64,000 bases of DNA from Flavobacterium sp. SUN052 (GTDB lineage Bacteria > Bacteroidota > Bacteroidia > Flavobacteriales > Flavobacteriaceae). Numbering within the stretch: position 1 is the stretch's first letter; every line of letters begins with the position of its first letter. Under the pieces are notes generated by a model, which was not told where the DNA came from, made no database searches, and saw only the letters and a list, made by a program, of their open reading frames with translations. The stretch covers positions 364,451 to 428,450 of the forward strand of contig NZ_JAPQNS010000005.1 in the NCBI RefSeq assembly GCF_028867935.1, given 5' to 3'. Below, piece by piece: positions 34,251 through 43,609 of this stretch. The translations under genes and the position numbers were made by a program.

Positions 34251-35249
34251 GTGAATTTATTAGCTATAGAATCCTCCTGCGACGAAACGTCGGCAGCTGT
34301 GTTAATCGACAACCAAATCTGCTCCAACGTTATTGCTGCACAACTCATCCACGAACAATACGGTGGCGTGGTTCCTGAATTGGCTTCCCGCGCTCACCAA
34401 CAGCACATTGTGCCCGTGGTGGAGCGGGCTCTCGCCGACGCAAAGTTACCCAAAACCGCACTCGACGCCATTGCCTTTACGCGCGGACCGGGTTTGTTAG
34501 GCTCCCTTCTCGTGGGCGCATCGTTTGCCAAAGCACTGGCCTTGGGGTTACAGGTGCCGCTCATTGAGGTAAACCACATGCAAGCCCACGTGTTGGCTCA
34601 CTTCATTGGCGAAAACAATCCGGCTTTTCCATTCCTGTGCCTGACCGTCAGCGGAGGGCACACGCAGATTGTGCTGGTGCGTGCCCCGCTGGACATGGAA
34701 GTAATCGGCCAAACGCAGGACGATGCCGTTGGTGAAGCCTTCGACAAGTCGGCTAAATTGCTTAATCTGCCGTATCCGGGTGGGCCACTGATCGACCGGT
34801 ATGCTAAACAAGGTAATCCGCTGGCGTTCAAATTACCACTTGGTGAAATGCCTGGTTTAGATTTTTCCTTCAGCGGTATAAAAACAGCCATTTTATACTT
34901 TCTGCGCGACCAGACAAAACTAAACCCCGACTTTATCAGCCAAAATCTGCCCGACATTTGCGCCAGTATTCAATATACTCTTGTGCAGATATTGCTGAAC
35001 AAACTGAAACGGGCGGCTCGTGAAACCGGAATCCGCGACATTGCCATTGCCGGTGGCGTGTCGGCCAACAGTGGCTTACGGGAAGCTCTGCAAAAAACTG
35101 GCCAGGAATTGGGCTGGCGAGTGTTTATTCCGGCGTTTGAATACTGTACCGATAATGCTGCTATGATTGCGATGGCGGCAAAATTCAAATTCGAACAGGG
35201 CGACTTTGTGGGGCAGGATGTGAGTCCGTTACCGAGAATGACATTTTAA
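34251..35249 (+). CDS. tsaD: tRNA N6-adenosine threonylcarbamoyltransferase
   Basis: A GTG starts a 332-residue protein beginning MNLLAIESSCDETSAAV, the invariant TsaD N-terminus. Metal ligands His109 and His113 are in VNHMQAHVLAH; GGGTQI-type SGGHTQIVLV and the closing ETGIRDIAIAGGVSANSG and CTDNAAMIA are also present. With TsaB and TsaE it places threonylcarbamoyl on A37 of ANN-decoding tRNAs. TAAATTTG (34239-34246) ends only four bases before the GTG and would fit a -7 element of a near-leaderless mRNA, but no -33 box is seen. Confidence 0.96.
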   Translation: MNLLAIESSCDETSAAVLIDNQICSNVIAAQLIHEQYGGVVPELASRAHQQHIVPVVERALADAKLPKTALDAIAFTRGPGLLGSLLVGASFAKALALGLQVPLIEVNHMQAHVLAHFIGENNPAFPFLCLTVSGGHTQIVLVRAPLDMEVIGQTQDDAVGEAFDKSAKLLNLPYPGGPLIDRYAKQGNPLAFKLPLGEMPGLDFSFSGIKTAILYFLRDQTKLNPDFISQNLPDICASIQYTLVQILLNKLKRAARETGIRDIAIAGGVSANSGLREALQKTGQELGWRVFIPAFEYCTDNAAMIAMAAKFKFEQGDFVGQDVSPLPRMTF

Positions 35250-35256
35250 CACGATT

Positions 35257-36123
35257 ATGACTATTCACCAACTCCTGCTGTACCCGGTCAAATCCCTTGG
35301 GGCTATTTCAGTTTCTGAAGCCATTGTTGAAACACGGGGCTTTCGGTATGACCGGCGGTTTATGCTGGTGACGCCGACGACTAACGACGACGGATTTGCC
35401 GCTGGCCTGATGATGACGCAGCGTGAGCATACCGACATGGCGTTGGTAGATATTGCTTTTGGTGATAACGAAACACTCCGTTTCTGGCACCGCAATGCTC
35501 CTACCGACGTGCTGGTGGTGCCGCTGGCTCCTTCCCGAACGGGTGAAGCATTGGTCGTAAACGTTTGGGACAGTGCCGATTTTGTGGCGCCAACAGTCAG
35601 TAAAGCAGCCGACGACTGGTTTAGTCGAGTGCTGCAAACACCCTGTCGGCTGGTGTATATGCCTGATACAACGGAGCGTGCCATTACCTCAAGATATCGC
35701 CAGCCCGACGATCACAACCCATTGCCTATCGTTAGCTTTGCGGATGGATTTCCGTACCTGACAGCTAGTCTGGAATCCTTGGCCGAACTGAATAGTCGAC
35801 TGGAGGAGCCAGTCGAGATGGCTCGTTTTAGACCGAATATTATCATTGAGGGAGCCAATATCCCGCATGATGAGGATGCGTGGGCGCATTTTCGCGTTGG
35901 CGAACTGGATTTTTACAGCGTAAAACCGTGCGTGCGGTGTGTGATGACAACCATTGACCCACAGACTGCTCAAAAAGGGAAAGAGCCCCTCAAAACGCTG
36001 GCAACCTACCGACGGGTAGACAACAAAATTCTGTTTGGGCAGAATGTAATGGCCGGAACAGAAGGCGTTGTGCGCGTTGGCGACAGCATTGAGGTATTGA
36101 AACGAATGGAAACCTGGATTTGA
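35257..36123 (+). CDS. MOSC-domain protein (YcbX-like)
   Basis: The 288-residue protein has an N-terminal MOSC beta-barrel (YPVKSLGAISVSEAIVETRG, RYDRRFMLV) and the MOSC domain with a conserved Cys pair in KPCVRCVMTT near 225-230. This family carries molybdenum cofactor with a sulphur or oxo ligand and reduces N-hydroxylated compounds. It lies 7 bp after tsaD, and its TGA overlaps the start of the next gene by four bases, so these three are probably one transcript. Confidence 0.88.
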   Translation: MTIHQLLLYPVKSLGAISVSEAIVETRGFRYDRRFMLVTPTTNDDGFAAGLMMTQREHTDMALVDIAFGDNETLRFWHRNAPTDVLVVPLAPSRTGEALVVNVWDSADFVAPTVSKAADDWFSRVLQTPCRLVYMPDTTERAITSRYRQPDDHNPLPIVSFADGFPYLTASLESLAELNSRLEEPVEMARFRPNIIIEGANIPHDEDAWAHFRVGELDFYSVKPCVRCVMTTIDPQTAQKGKEPLKTLATYRRVDNKILFGQNVMAGTEGVVRVGDSIEVLKRMETWI

Positions 36124-36965
36124 AACCATTATATACTTTTTATTACCTCAGCTTGCCCGTTGTACTGGGGGCTGTTTTTTCGAACCGGATGGCCGCCCGT
36201 CTGTCTGATGTAGAGCCTATTCACTGGGCTACATCGCTTGTTCTGGCCTTGGTGGTATGGGTTATTTACACAGCCGACCGATTGTTGGATGTTCAGAAAC
36301 CCGGCGGTGCGCAAACACCCCGGCATTTGTTTCACCATAAGCACGCTACGTTGTTATGGCAACTTGTAGCAGGGGCGTCTGTTTTGGCGGGTATTCTGGT
36401 TTTCTTCTTGCCAAAACCCGTCTGGCAGTTTGGTCTGGCGCTGGGCGGGGTCTGTGTGGCCTATGTGCTTGCCGTGTTTCGATTGCCTTCAAACCATCCG
36501 GCTTTACTACTGAAAGAGCCCCTGATAGCATTACTGTTTTCGGCAGGGGTATGGGGAAGTGTCTGGGCGCAACGACCTGCCATTTCTGGTGTCGAATGGG
36601 CTGAGGGTTTGATGTTTGTAGGCATCGCTTTCCAGAACCTGCTTCTGTTTGCCGTGTTTGAAAAGGCCGAACGGCCAGGCAGTGATACCTATTCGCTGGT
36701 AACCGCCTGGGGGAGTAGCGCCTGTGATAAATTACTACGCTGGCTTACGTTCATCATCATCGCTACTGCCTTCGGAATTTGCCTGATGGCCGATAATGAA
36801 AGTGTTGGTGGTGGGTTGCGGTTTGCGCAACGGTCGGCCCTGATGCTAGGTATTATGAGCATCGTGCTCTATGCTATTCAGCGGTATCCGACCTATTATC
36901 TCAAATACGAACGCTATCGCTGGATTGGCGACGCCGTGTTCTGGTTACCAGTGCTGGTGTTATGA
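36120..36965 (+). CDS. UbiA-like membrane protein
   Basis: The 281-residue protein has about eight membrane helices. The start is a TTG at 36120 overlapping the upstream TGA; the next ATG would remove the first helix. In the second helix, YTADRLLDV occupies the place of the NDxxD substrate-binding motif of UbiA prenyltransferases, but a second Asp-rich motif is poor (FEKAERPGSDT). It is therefore a UbiA-superfamily relative of uncertain activity. Translational coupling to the MOSC gene is likely from the 4-bp overlap. Confidence 0.7.
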   Translation: MKPLYTFYYLSLPVVLGAVFSNRMAARLSDVEPIHWATSLVLALVVWVIYTADRLLDVQKPGGAQTPRHLFHHKHATLLWQLVAGASVLAGILVFFLPKPVWQFGLALGGVCVAYVLAVFRLPSNHPALLLKEPLIALLFSAGVWGSVWAQRPAISGVEWAEGLMFVGIAFQNLLLFAVFEKAERPGSDTYSLVTAWGSSACDKLLRWLTFIIIATAFGICLMADNESVGGGLRFAQRSALMLGIMSIVLYAIQRYPTYYLKYERYRWIGDAVFWLPVLVL

Positions 36966-37036
36966 ATCCACTATACTTTGAGTCAAACGGTTAAGTACAG
37001 CAAGATTAGGGCTTTTATGTCTAAACCCTAATTCCC

Positions 37037-38437
37037 TTGACTGCAACCTCACCTCTTGACCCATCGGAGGGTCGGCTGATTGCTCCTCCCGATCCCTACA
37101 CGCTTACGCCAGATCGCGTACTGGCGGCTCCATCCACCTTTACGGGTTCCCTGAAACACCTTGGGCCCGGTTTCATTATGTCGGCGGCTATCGTTGGCTC
37201 TGGTGAACTGATTGCCACCACCGCGCTGGGAGCCAAAGCCGGTTTCGTTACGTTCTGGGTCATTTTGGTTAGCTGTTTTGTAAAAGTTGCACTCCAACTG
37301 GAGTTCGGCAAAAACGCTATTTACACGGGCATTCCAACCATGCAATCGTTGAATCGGTTGCCGGGTCCGCGCCTGGGACCCCACAAAACCCACTGGACGA
37401 TCTGGCTATGGCTGAGTCTGCAAACGCTGAAGGTGTTGCAGGTGGGCGGCATTGTGGGTGGTTGCGCCCTAGTGTTGTATATGGGTATTCCAGCGCTTCC
37501 CGTCTGGGCCTGGGCCATTTTATCCGCTGCATCGGCTGCTGTATTGATTGCTATGGGAAACTATGGCTGGGTTGAAAAAGGATCGCTGATCATGATCCTG
37601 CTGTTCACCGGTATGATTCTGGTATCACTTATCCTGCTTCAGCAAACAGACTTTGCCATTAACAGAGAAGAACTTGTTTCTGGATTAACCTTTTCGTTAC
37701 CGCCGGCCACAGTTGGTGTTGCTATGGCCGCCTTTGGTATTACCGGCGTTGGGGGCGACGAAATCATGTATTACAACTACTGGTGCATCGAAAAAGGCTA
37801 TGCCGCTTATTCGGGTGTTAACGACAACTCGCCGGAATGGGCCGAACGGGCCAAAGGCTGGATACGAGTGATGACCCTTGATGCGCTTTGTTCGATGGTG
37901 GTATACACCACCGTTACCGCGGCTTTTTATCTGCTGGGAGCATCGCTCCTTCATGCGCAGGGGCAAATTCCAGAGGGGTACGCGATGGTTGAGACCTTGT
38001 CGCGGCTGTTTACCGTAACGCTGGGGCCGGGTGCGCAGGTGATGTTTTTGGTCGGCGCTTTTTTTGTGTTGTACTCTACGTTGTTTACCTCCACAGCCAG
38101 TTGGTCGCGTATTTTTGCCGATGCATTTGGGCAACTGGGGTGGGTTAATTTTAGCGACCCTGTAAGTCGTCAACGGACTATTGCCCTATTGTCGTGGGGA
38201 TTTCCGGCGCTGTGGTGCGTTTTGTACCTGTTCATCAAACTGCCTGTGCTGATGATTTTGCTTGGCGGTATCGCTACGTCGGTGCTGTTGCTGGTGGTAG
38301 TTTGGGCTGCGCTTCAGTTTCGGTATCGTGAACTCCCCAAGAGTTTGACGCCCTCGGGGAGTTATGATATCTGGTTGTGGCTCAGCGTGCTGGCGATTCT
38401 AGGCGTTAGCGCCTACGGCATCTGGCAAGTTAGCTAA
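37037..38437 (+). CDS. Nramp-related transporter with atypical substrate motifs
   Basis: The 466-residue protein has about eleven membrane helices in the Nramp/SLC11 order. TM1 reads GPGFIMSAAIVGSGELIATT, where typical Mn/Fe transporters have DPGN; TM6 reads ITGVGGDEIMYYNYW, where they have MPH. Thus the metal-binding residues of classical Nramp are replaced, placing it in the Nramp-related group of unknown substrate. The start is a TTG at 37037; other starts are not obvious and this choice is uncertain. Its last 39 bases overlap the end of the DJ-1 gene. Confidence 0.82.
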   Translation: MTATSPLDPSEGRLIAPPDPYTLTPDRVLAAPSTFTGSLKHLGPGFIMSAAIVGSGELIATTALGAKAGFVTFWVILVSCFVKVALQLEFGKNAIYTGIPTMQSLNRLPGPRLGPHKTHWTIWLWLSLQTLKVLQVGGIVGGCALVLYMGIPALPVWAWAILSAASAAVLIAMGNYGWVEKGSLIMILLFTGMILVSLILLQQTDFAINREELVSGLTFSLPPATVGVAMAAFGITGVGGDEIMYYNYWCIEKGYAAYSGVNDNSPEWAERAKGWIRVMTLDALCSMVVYTTVTAAFYLLGASLLHAQGQIPEGYAMVETLSRLFTVTLGPGAQVMFLVGAFFVLYSTLFTSTASWSRIFADAFGQLGWVNFSDPVSRQRTIALLSWGFPALWCVLYLFIKLPVLMILLGGIATSVLLLVVVWAALQFRYRELPKSLTPSGSYDIWLWLSVLAILGVSAYGIWQVS

Positions 38438-39001
38438 CTCGGCTACTTCGGTCCCGTTGAGGCAGGCAAACACCTCCCGGTAGAAATCGGGGTGCGATTG
38501 CCAGGTTTGAGCAGTCACCATATTCTTATCGCGAACCGCCTGTTTTGTAGAATAGGTACCTCCGCCCATTTCAATTTCGGTCCGTACGTGTTCGTAAGCT
38601 GTCAGACAGCGGTTATCGGCTAAACCTGCCGTTACCAGAATCTGAATGCCGTGGCAAATGGCGAATACCCATTTCCCCTGCCGATCAAACTCCCGTACGA
38701 TCTCCAGCAGGGCGGCATTGTTGCGCAGGTATTCTGGAGCGCGTCCGCCAAGGAGCAGAATCGCATCGTAGTCTCCAACCACAACTTCCTGAAAAGTAAG
38801 GTCTGAAGCAAGGCAATAGCCGGGCCGTTCGATGTAGGTGTCCCAGCCGAGTTCAAAGTCGTGCATCACCAGATTTAATCTGCGTTTGCTGGGAGCGGCC
38901 AGTACAGCAGTGTCGCCTTCTTCCTGAAAGCGATGAACAGCATACAGCGTTTCGTAGCTTTCGCCACCATCGCCGGTAACAATCAATATGGTTCGATTCA
39001 T
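38399..39001 (-). CDS. DJ-1/PfpI family protein
   Basis: The 200-residue protein has the DJ-1/PfpI nucleophile elbow with Cys116 in WVFAICHGIQ, and Glu14-type acidic residue near the start (DGGESYET). The GGRAPEYL motif before it is typical of the PfpI branch. Family members act as glyoxalases/deglycases, chaperones or peptidases; the activity here is undetermined. It converges with the Nramp gene and overlaps its 3' end by 39 bases. Confidence 0.9.
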   Translation of the reverse strand: MNRTILIVTGDGGESYETLYAVHRFQEEGDTAVLAAPSKRRLNLVMHDFELGWDTYIERPGYCLASDLTFQEVVVGDYDAILLLGGRAPEYLRNNAALLEIVREFDRQGKWVFAICHGIQILVTAGLADNRCLTAYEHVRTEIEMGGGTYSTKQAVRDKNMVTAQTWQSHPDFYREVFACLNGTEVAELANLPDAVGANA

Positions 39002-39066
39002 TTGTTTAGAGGGAATTGTTACCCTTAGAAGTGAACGTACACGGGTTTTTTACTTATTCTGTTTAT

Positions 39067-39288
39067 TTACCGCTTAGTCATACGCAGATACAACTCCTCT
39101 ACTTTATCGCGCGCCCAGGGCGTTTTGCGCAAAAAAGTCAGACTCGATTTGATGCTTGGATTACTTCGGAAGCAGTTGATTGGAATACGGTCTCCCAATT
39201 CATTCCAGCCGTACCGGGCCACCAACTCGTTCAGAATAGCTTCCAGCGTTTTGCCATGCAGCGGATTGTTAGGCTGTTGAGGAGTCAT
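39067..39288 (-). CDS. VF530-family DNA-binding protein (DUF2132)
   Basis: From ATG 39288 the protein is 73 residues; the frame is open further but the family starts at the [14 protein letters not shown] segment. Other signatures are [37 protein letters not shown] and VEELY. It is a small helical protein of the VF530 family, known by structure and suggested to bind DNA. The stop of the Spy-like gene and this ATG share one base (TAATG), so translation is coupled. Confidence 0.93.
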   Translation of the reverse strand: MTPQQPNNPLHGKTLEAILNELVARYGWNELGDRIPINCFRSNPSIKSSLTFLRKTPWARDKVEELYLRMTKR

Positions 39289-39794
39289 TAATTGGCTTTC
39301 GTATATCCCTTTTCGTAGAAGCCACCTGTCTGCTTCCACATCTCCAATTTCTTGGCCTGATAGGCCGTCCATTGTTCCGGTGTCAGAAGCGGGCGAAGGC
39401 TATCCTGCTTTTCGTCGTTGAGCATGGTCATAGCTTCGCGAACCTGCTTGACGGTTTCGGGCGAGGGTTGCCCCCCTTTGGTGCCTACAATGTCGCGAAC
39501 AGCCTCCTGTTGTTGTTTGGCGTAGTCAAAATTGAGCTTTTTGACTGATTTCGTTTGCTCTTTCGACAGCGATAAACTGTCGCGGAGCCATTTGGTCTCG
39601 CGTTCGGCAAGAATGGTTGGAATAGTGTTAAAGGCCGACGGGCGATAGGTATCCATGGGCTGGTTCATGCTACCCATACCACCCATACCTTGCCGTCCGT
39701 ATCCACCACCATAACCTCCCCCATAGCCTCCTCCGTATTGAGCGTGGGCTGACAGAGCCGTGAGCAGACTTATTAAAAGTGCAATTGTTTTCAT
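39288..39794 (-). CDS. Spy/CpxP-like periplasmic protein with Gly/Tyr repeats
   Basis: From ATG 39794 the protein is 168 residues with a signal peptide (cut near AHA, about 18). Residues 19-45 are a Gly/Tyr/Met-rich run with three tandem GGGY units. The rest is helical with [21 protein letters not shown] and the closing [17 protein letters not shown], the LTxEQ pattern of Spy/CpxP/LTXXQ chaperones. It likely protects periplasmic proteins from aggregation. It is coupled to the VF530 gene by a TAATG overlap. Confidence 0.8.
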   Translation of the reverse strand: MKTIALLISLLTALSAHAQYGGGYGGGYGGGYGRQGMGGMGSMNQPMDTYRPSAFNTIPTILAERETKWLRDSLSLSKEQTKSVKKLNFDYAKQQQEAVRDIVGTKGGQPSPETVKQVREAMTMLNDEKQDSLRPLLTPEQWTAYQAKKLEMWKQTGGFYEKGYTKAN

Positions 39795-39835
39795 GCTGTG
39801 CACTAGGTTTTTTTACTACAAATATAGGATATTAC

Positions 39836-40636
39836 CTATAAGACACCGTCGTGCAACACATCTTTCAGTTGACTATAGGGTACTGTTAGTTGAATGGGGC
39901 CAACAGCGTAAGCCGCAATCTCATAGGGATTGTACAGAAAAACTAGCCCTTCCCGGCTGAAACCGAACGTGTTTGGCAGAAAAAAGTGGCCGTCGCGTAG
40001 AAAATAACCGGCCTCTTCCAGATCCTGACCGGGTTGAATATCCTGCTGTTTGCGGAAAGCCTGTTCGACTAAACCGATCAGTGCCGTGGTGTCCGACACA
40101 ACTTCGGAGAGTTGCATGGCGTGGCCTGTTCGGCGACTGAAACTCTGCAAGGTGATTTGCGTGTTCGGATGAGCTCCGCCCGAGTAGGTGTACGTCTCCT
40201 GGCGAACGGTGAGAATAGTAGGGCTAGTATAGGCCGTGTCGCACTGTACCTGTAAATCCCAGCAGCCACCAAACATCCGCCCTTCTTCGCCCATCTGCTG
40301 GTAACTCGCAGAAAACAGGCGGGCTCCTGTTGCCAGATCGGTGTGGGCATTGGGGGTCTGGGCAAGGGCTACACTGTCGATCCAGTCGGTGATACCGGAG
40401 GCCACCATAGACCGCAACGAGCCATTGATACTCTGTATGGCCGACGACTCGCCCACCAGTTCAAAATAGTTAGCCGATACCGATACACCCCGACTTATGT
40501 TGGTGTCGCATTGACCTTCACCGGCATACTGGTAGACTATTTTTTTAAGCGTTAGTGGGGTCTGATCTGACGATTTCTGACAGGCAAAAAATCCCGTCAG
40601 CAAACAACTAAAAACAAGAGCGAAGAGGATGCGCAT
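39836..40636 (-). CDS. DUF3298/DUF4163-type lipoprotein (RsiV-like)
   Basis: ATG 40636 gives 266 residues with lipobox FFAC at about 19. The N-terminal half has the DUF4163 (PdaC) pattern with NISRGVSVSANYFEL and INGSLRSMV. The C-terminal DUF3298 domain contains YTYSGGAHPNTQITLQSF, LSEVV and the FSREGLVFLYNPYEIAAYA ending. Such proteins are relatives of the lysozyme-binding anti-sigma factor RsiV. It lies 44 bp downstream of the LytTR regulator, leftward, so may be controlled with it. Confidence 0.88.
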   Translation of the reverse strand: MRILFALVFSCLLTGFFACQKSSDQTPLTLKKIVYQYAGEGQCDTNISRGVSVSANYFELVGESSAIQSINGSLRSMVASGITDWIDSVALAQTPNAHTDLATGARLFSASYQQMGEEGRMFGGCWDLQVQCDTAYTSPTILTVRQETYTYSGGAHPNTQITLQSFSRRTGHAMQLSEVVSDTTALIGLVEQAFRKQQDIQPGQDLEEAGYFLRDGHFFLPNTFGFSREGLVFLYNPYEIAAYAVGPIQLTVPYSQLKDVLHDGVL

Positions 40637-40680
40637 GGAAAGAAGCAAGGCACAGGGCGTAACACACCGTGCCTTTGTGC

Positions 40681-41430
40681 TTACAAACTTAACAAATCCT
40701 TGAATCGAATTGCTTGTCGACGGCTGATTTCAATTTTATCTCCTCCCCGCAAGGTCACTAATAAGCCCCCGCTAAACCAGGGTTCGATTTTTTCGATCCA
40801 CTGCAAATTGATAATGTGTTTGCGGTTTGCCCGAAAGAAAGTGGCCGCATCGAGCCGATCTTCGAGCGCGTTTAATGACTTCAGTACCAGTGGTTTTTGA
40901 TCGTCGAAGTAGAGCCGGACGTAATTGCCCATCGACTCGAACAACCGCACTTTACCCAGTTTCACAAACCAGCACTTTTCGCCATCTTTTACAAATACCT
41001 GATCATTTTCTCCCAAAATCCGATTACCCGGTTCGGTGGCTGTTGGGCGAGGTGCTTCGGCAGAATGGTGCTGTAATTCTTCTTCAACCCGGTGAATGGC
41101 TTCCGACAAGCGATTTAGTTCAACAGGCTTCAGCAGGTAGTCGAGGGCGTTGAATTCAAAGGCTTTGATCGCGTATTCGTCGTAGGCAGTTGTGAACACT
41201 ACGTCTGGTGCTTTCCCCTCAATGGCTTGTAAAAGCTCAAAGCCATTTTTGCCGGGCATCTGGATATCCAAAAACAGCAAATCGGGTTGCAGTTCCTCAA
41301 TCATCGGCAGGGCTTCATCGGCGTTGGCCGCTTCGCCTATGATGTCGATTTTCGGGAAGTTTTCGAGCAACCGACGAAGTTCATTTCGGGCTAAACGTTC
41401 GTCGTCAATAATCAGCGTACGCATCTGCAT
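40681..41430 (-). CDS. LytTR-family response regulator
   Basis: The 249-residue protein has a receiver domain (LIIDDERLARNELRR, phosphoacceptor in LLFLDIQMPGKNG, Lys in DYLLKPVEL) followed by a LytTR DNA-binding domain (FVKDGEKCWFVKLGKV, FRANRKHIINLQWIEKI, ISRRQAIRFKDLL). Two ATGs lie at the start, at 41430 and 41424. The partner kinase is immediately upstream, 173 bases away behind a GTCATT-rich spacer. LytTR regulators bind imperfect direct repeats near target promoters. Confidence 0.93.
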   Translation of the reverse strand: MQMRTLIIDDERLARNELRRLLENFPKIDIIGEAANADEALPMIEELQPDLLFLDIQMPGKNGFELLQAIEGKAPDVVFTTAYDEYAIKAFEFNALDYLLKPVELNRLSEAIHRVEEELQHHSAEAPRPTATEPGNRILGENDQVFVKDGEKCWFVKLGKVRLFESMGNYVRLYFDDQKPLVLKSLNALEDRLDAATFFRANRKHIINLQWIEKIEPWFSGGLLVTLRGGDKIEISRRQAIRFKDLLSL

Positions 41431-41438
41431 ATAAATAG

Positions 41439-41599
41439 GTCATTAGTTGTCAATTATTGTCATTGGTCATTTTGCTTCGCGTCATTCATTGTCATTGGTC
41501 ATTGGTGGTCATTTATTGTCATTGTGAGGTAATCACGCGCAGCGAATAACCATAAATGACACGCTGTAAATGACTATTTAATGACGCGTAGCAAATGAC
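41439..41599. repeat. GTCATT/AATGAC repeat array in the kinase-regulator spacer
   Basis: Eight exact GTCATT units on the plus strand are followed by four AATGAC units in opposite orientation, mixed with GCGTAGC/TTCGC spacers. The array fills the whole gap between kinase and regulator. Its irregular spacing argues against CRISPR. It may be a slippage-grown spacer repeat or a binding-site array. Confidence 0.75.
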
Positions 41600-41603
41600 T
41601 ACT

Positions 41604-42692
41604 TTAACTACGCGAGGCAACTGCTTCTTTTCGGAAGATTCCCTCTGATTGATTCGGAATAATAATCTCGGCACACACAATGTCGGCCTGCTCCTGAACA
41701 ATATGGAAACTAGCGGGCGACCCGTACAACAAGTCCAAACGCTGAGCGGTATTTTCGAGACCGAAACCACCAGAAGCTTTTTTGTCGCCGAGTACACCCG
41801 TGTTGCGGATACGGATGTGCAAGCGATCCTGATCTCGTTCGTGGGTTTCGAGCCAGGACGTAACTTCTACGAAGCCTCCACCCATTGCTTTCTGAACGCC
41901 GTGTTTAATAGCATTTTCCACTAAGGTCTGCAACATCATGGGTGGCACCTGCCAGTAAAGGGTGCGCATGTCAAGGTCGATACGGGAGGTAAGCCGCTCT
42001 TCGTACCGGACTTTTTCGAGCGCCAGGTAATCCTCTACCGTTTTGATTTCTTCACGGAGTTCAACGGTTTTGCGCCGATCGGCCAGCAGTGAATTGCGCA
42101 GGATATTAGACAGTTGAGTAATGCCCTGCTGAGCCTTGGTGGGATCTTCGTGGACCAGCGCCCGTATGCTGTTGAGGGCATTAAACACGAAATGCGGGTT
42201 CAGTTGCGACCGCAGCACTTTGGCTTCTGTTTCGCGCACCGACGACCGCAGTAATAACTTTTCGATCTCGGCGTCGCGGGTACGTTCAACGTAGTGATAG
42301 ACGGTATAACTCAGTACCCAGGCAAGCATCGTTTTTCCCCAGTTCATCATGTAGCCGAACAGTACAATCGGCTCATCTACAAACAGTTCAGGGTACATAG
42401 CCCGGTCGAAAGGCAGGTTGACAAAAGTCATAATTGCTGCCAGAATGATCACCGATAGCAACACCCGGGGGGCTAGCTGAACAAACGGCAGTCGTACCCA
42501 ATTCCAGCGCCGAATAATATGCCGATAGCTATGCGTTAGTGAGATGCCCAGTAAGATGTTGGCCATTGCCAGATAGACCGAGTCTGGATCGTAGCCATCG
42601 TCGAGCCAAAAGGCAAGCCACTCGACCATAATGACGAGTGTCCAGCCAGTAATCTGACAAAACCAGTATATTTTATGCTTTGAATAACCCAT
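41604..42692 (-). CDS. Membrane sensor histidine kinase of the LytS/YehU type
   Basis: ATG 42692 gives 362 residues; upstream frame is ignored because MGYSKHKIYWFCQ is typical of the family. About four membrane helices fill residues 5-150. The phosphoacceptor His is in LRSQLNPHFVFNALNSIRAL, the His_kinase signature. A C-terminal ATPase domain follows with LVENAIKHGV and GGFGLENTAQRL. It phosphorylates the LytTR regulator encoded immediately downstream. Confidence 0.92.
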   Translation of the reverse strand: MGYSKHKIYWFCQITGWTLVIMVEWLAFWLDDGYDPDSVYLAMANILLGISLTHSYRHIIRRWNWVRLPFVQLAPRVLLSVIILAAIMTFVNLPFDRAMYPELFVDEPIVLFGYMMNWGKTMLAWVLSYTVYHYVERTRDAEIEKLLLRSSVRETEAKVLRSQLNPHFVFNALNSIRALVHEDPTKAQQGITQLSNILRNSLLADRRKTVELREEIKTVEDYLALEKVRYEERLTSRIDLDMRTLYWQVPPMMLQTLVENAIKHGVQKAMGGGFVEVTSWLETHERDQDRLHIRIRNTGVLGDKKASGGFGLENTAQRLDLLYGSPASFHIVQEQADIVCAEIIIPNQSEGIFRKEAVASRS

Positions 42693-42817
42693 TGTAACCA
42701 CATCCTTTTTCAGGCCAATAAACGAAGATAAGGCCAAACATGGGAAAAAGGGGAGGAAAGGGAAGAATGGAGATTAACAGTGAGCAATGAACAGTAGCAG
42801 TGAGCAATGGCAGATCA

Positions 42818-42869
42818 AGTAGGCGGTGGCAGTAGGCAGTAGCAGTCCTGCCCACTGCCACTGCCTACT
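42818..42869. terminator. Hairpin after the histidine phosphatase gene
   Basis: Arms 42818-42832 and 42855-42869 pair with one mismatch. The hairpin is three bases past the stop of the leftward gene and surrounded by CAGTAGGCAGT-type short repeats (42781-42869). There is no T-tract, so it may be a dispersed repeat and not a classical terminator. Confidence 0.5.
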
Positions 42870-42871
42870 GA

Positions 42872-43507
42872 TTACGCCATCACCAACGACAGCAGATGTG
42901 CGGTATCGTTAGCTAATTCTACGGTGTACTGTTGTGTGTCGTAATTGTAGTTGAGTTGATAGAGACACAGATTGCTGTGTTCGTACTGATCCATGTCGGC
43001 GAGGGGCTCGTTGAGAAGCCAGGTCAGCAGAATACGCATAGCCCGCCCGTGCATGGCAACAAGCACCGTTGTTTCCTCGGGCCGCGACACGATCAAGTCG
43101 AAAACGGGTTTTTGGCGATCGCGAACTTGCTCGGGGCTTTCGCCCCCTTCGGCAGTACGGTCAGTTTGGCCAGCAGCCCAGCTTTCTGTGAGGTCGCGGT
43201 AGTATTCGTCATCAACATTACCGGGGATTTTTCCCTCCATGACGCCCCAGCTAATTTCGTTCAGGCCAGCGTGACGCTCGTAGGGGAGGCCCAGATCAAT
43301 AAACGATTGCACTGTTTGCAAGGTACGTTTCAGCGTCGAGATGTAGATTTTGTCGAAGGAAACGTGCTGATACGCCTGAAAAAAAGCGTCGGCCTGTGCG
43401 CGGCCCATATCATTGAGGTCAGCATCAACACCGCTACCTTGTACCACCCCCCGGCGGTTATAGTCGGTTTCGCCGTGCCGAATTATAAAAATACGTTTGT
43501 GTTCCAA
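42872..43507 (-). CDS. Histidine phosphatase family protein (phosphoglycerate-mutase-like)
   Basis: The 211-residue protein opens IFIIRHGETDYNRRGVVQGSG, the RHG catalytic motif with phosphorylated His. The second catalytic His is in LVAMHGRAMRILLTWLL, and the acid is in the LNEISWGVMEGK segment (Glu). The family includes dPGM, CobC-type and broad phosphatases. The length and DADLNDMGRAQADAF segment fit a general phosphatase. Divergent from the thioesterase gene. Confidence 0.92.
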   Translation of the reverse strand: MEHKRIFIIRHGETDYNRRGVVQGSGVDADLNDMGRAQADAFFQAYQHVSFDKIYISTLKRTLQTVQSFIDLGLPYERHAGLNEISWGVMEGKIPGNVDDEYYRDLTESWAAGQTDRTAEGGESPEQVRDRQKPVFDLIVSRPEETTVLVAMHGRAMRILLTWLLNEPLADMDQYEHSNLCLYQLNYNYDTQQYTVELANDTAHLLSLVMA

Positions 43508-43609
43508 GTGGATTGAAATAAAACAAAACCATAACCCAGGAGATGGGCTACCGTTTTAACCATGATTTTTATCAATTTTGGTGCAAAAATATACAAAACA
43601 AACTGCATA

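Noticed and set aside
41439..41599. CRISPR array
   Set aside because: Units are six bases with irregular spacing and inverted orientation in the second half; no cas gene is nearby.
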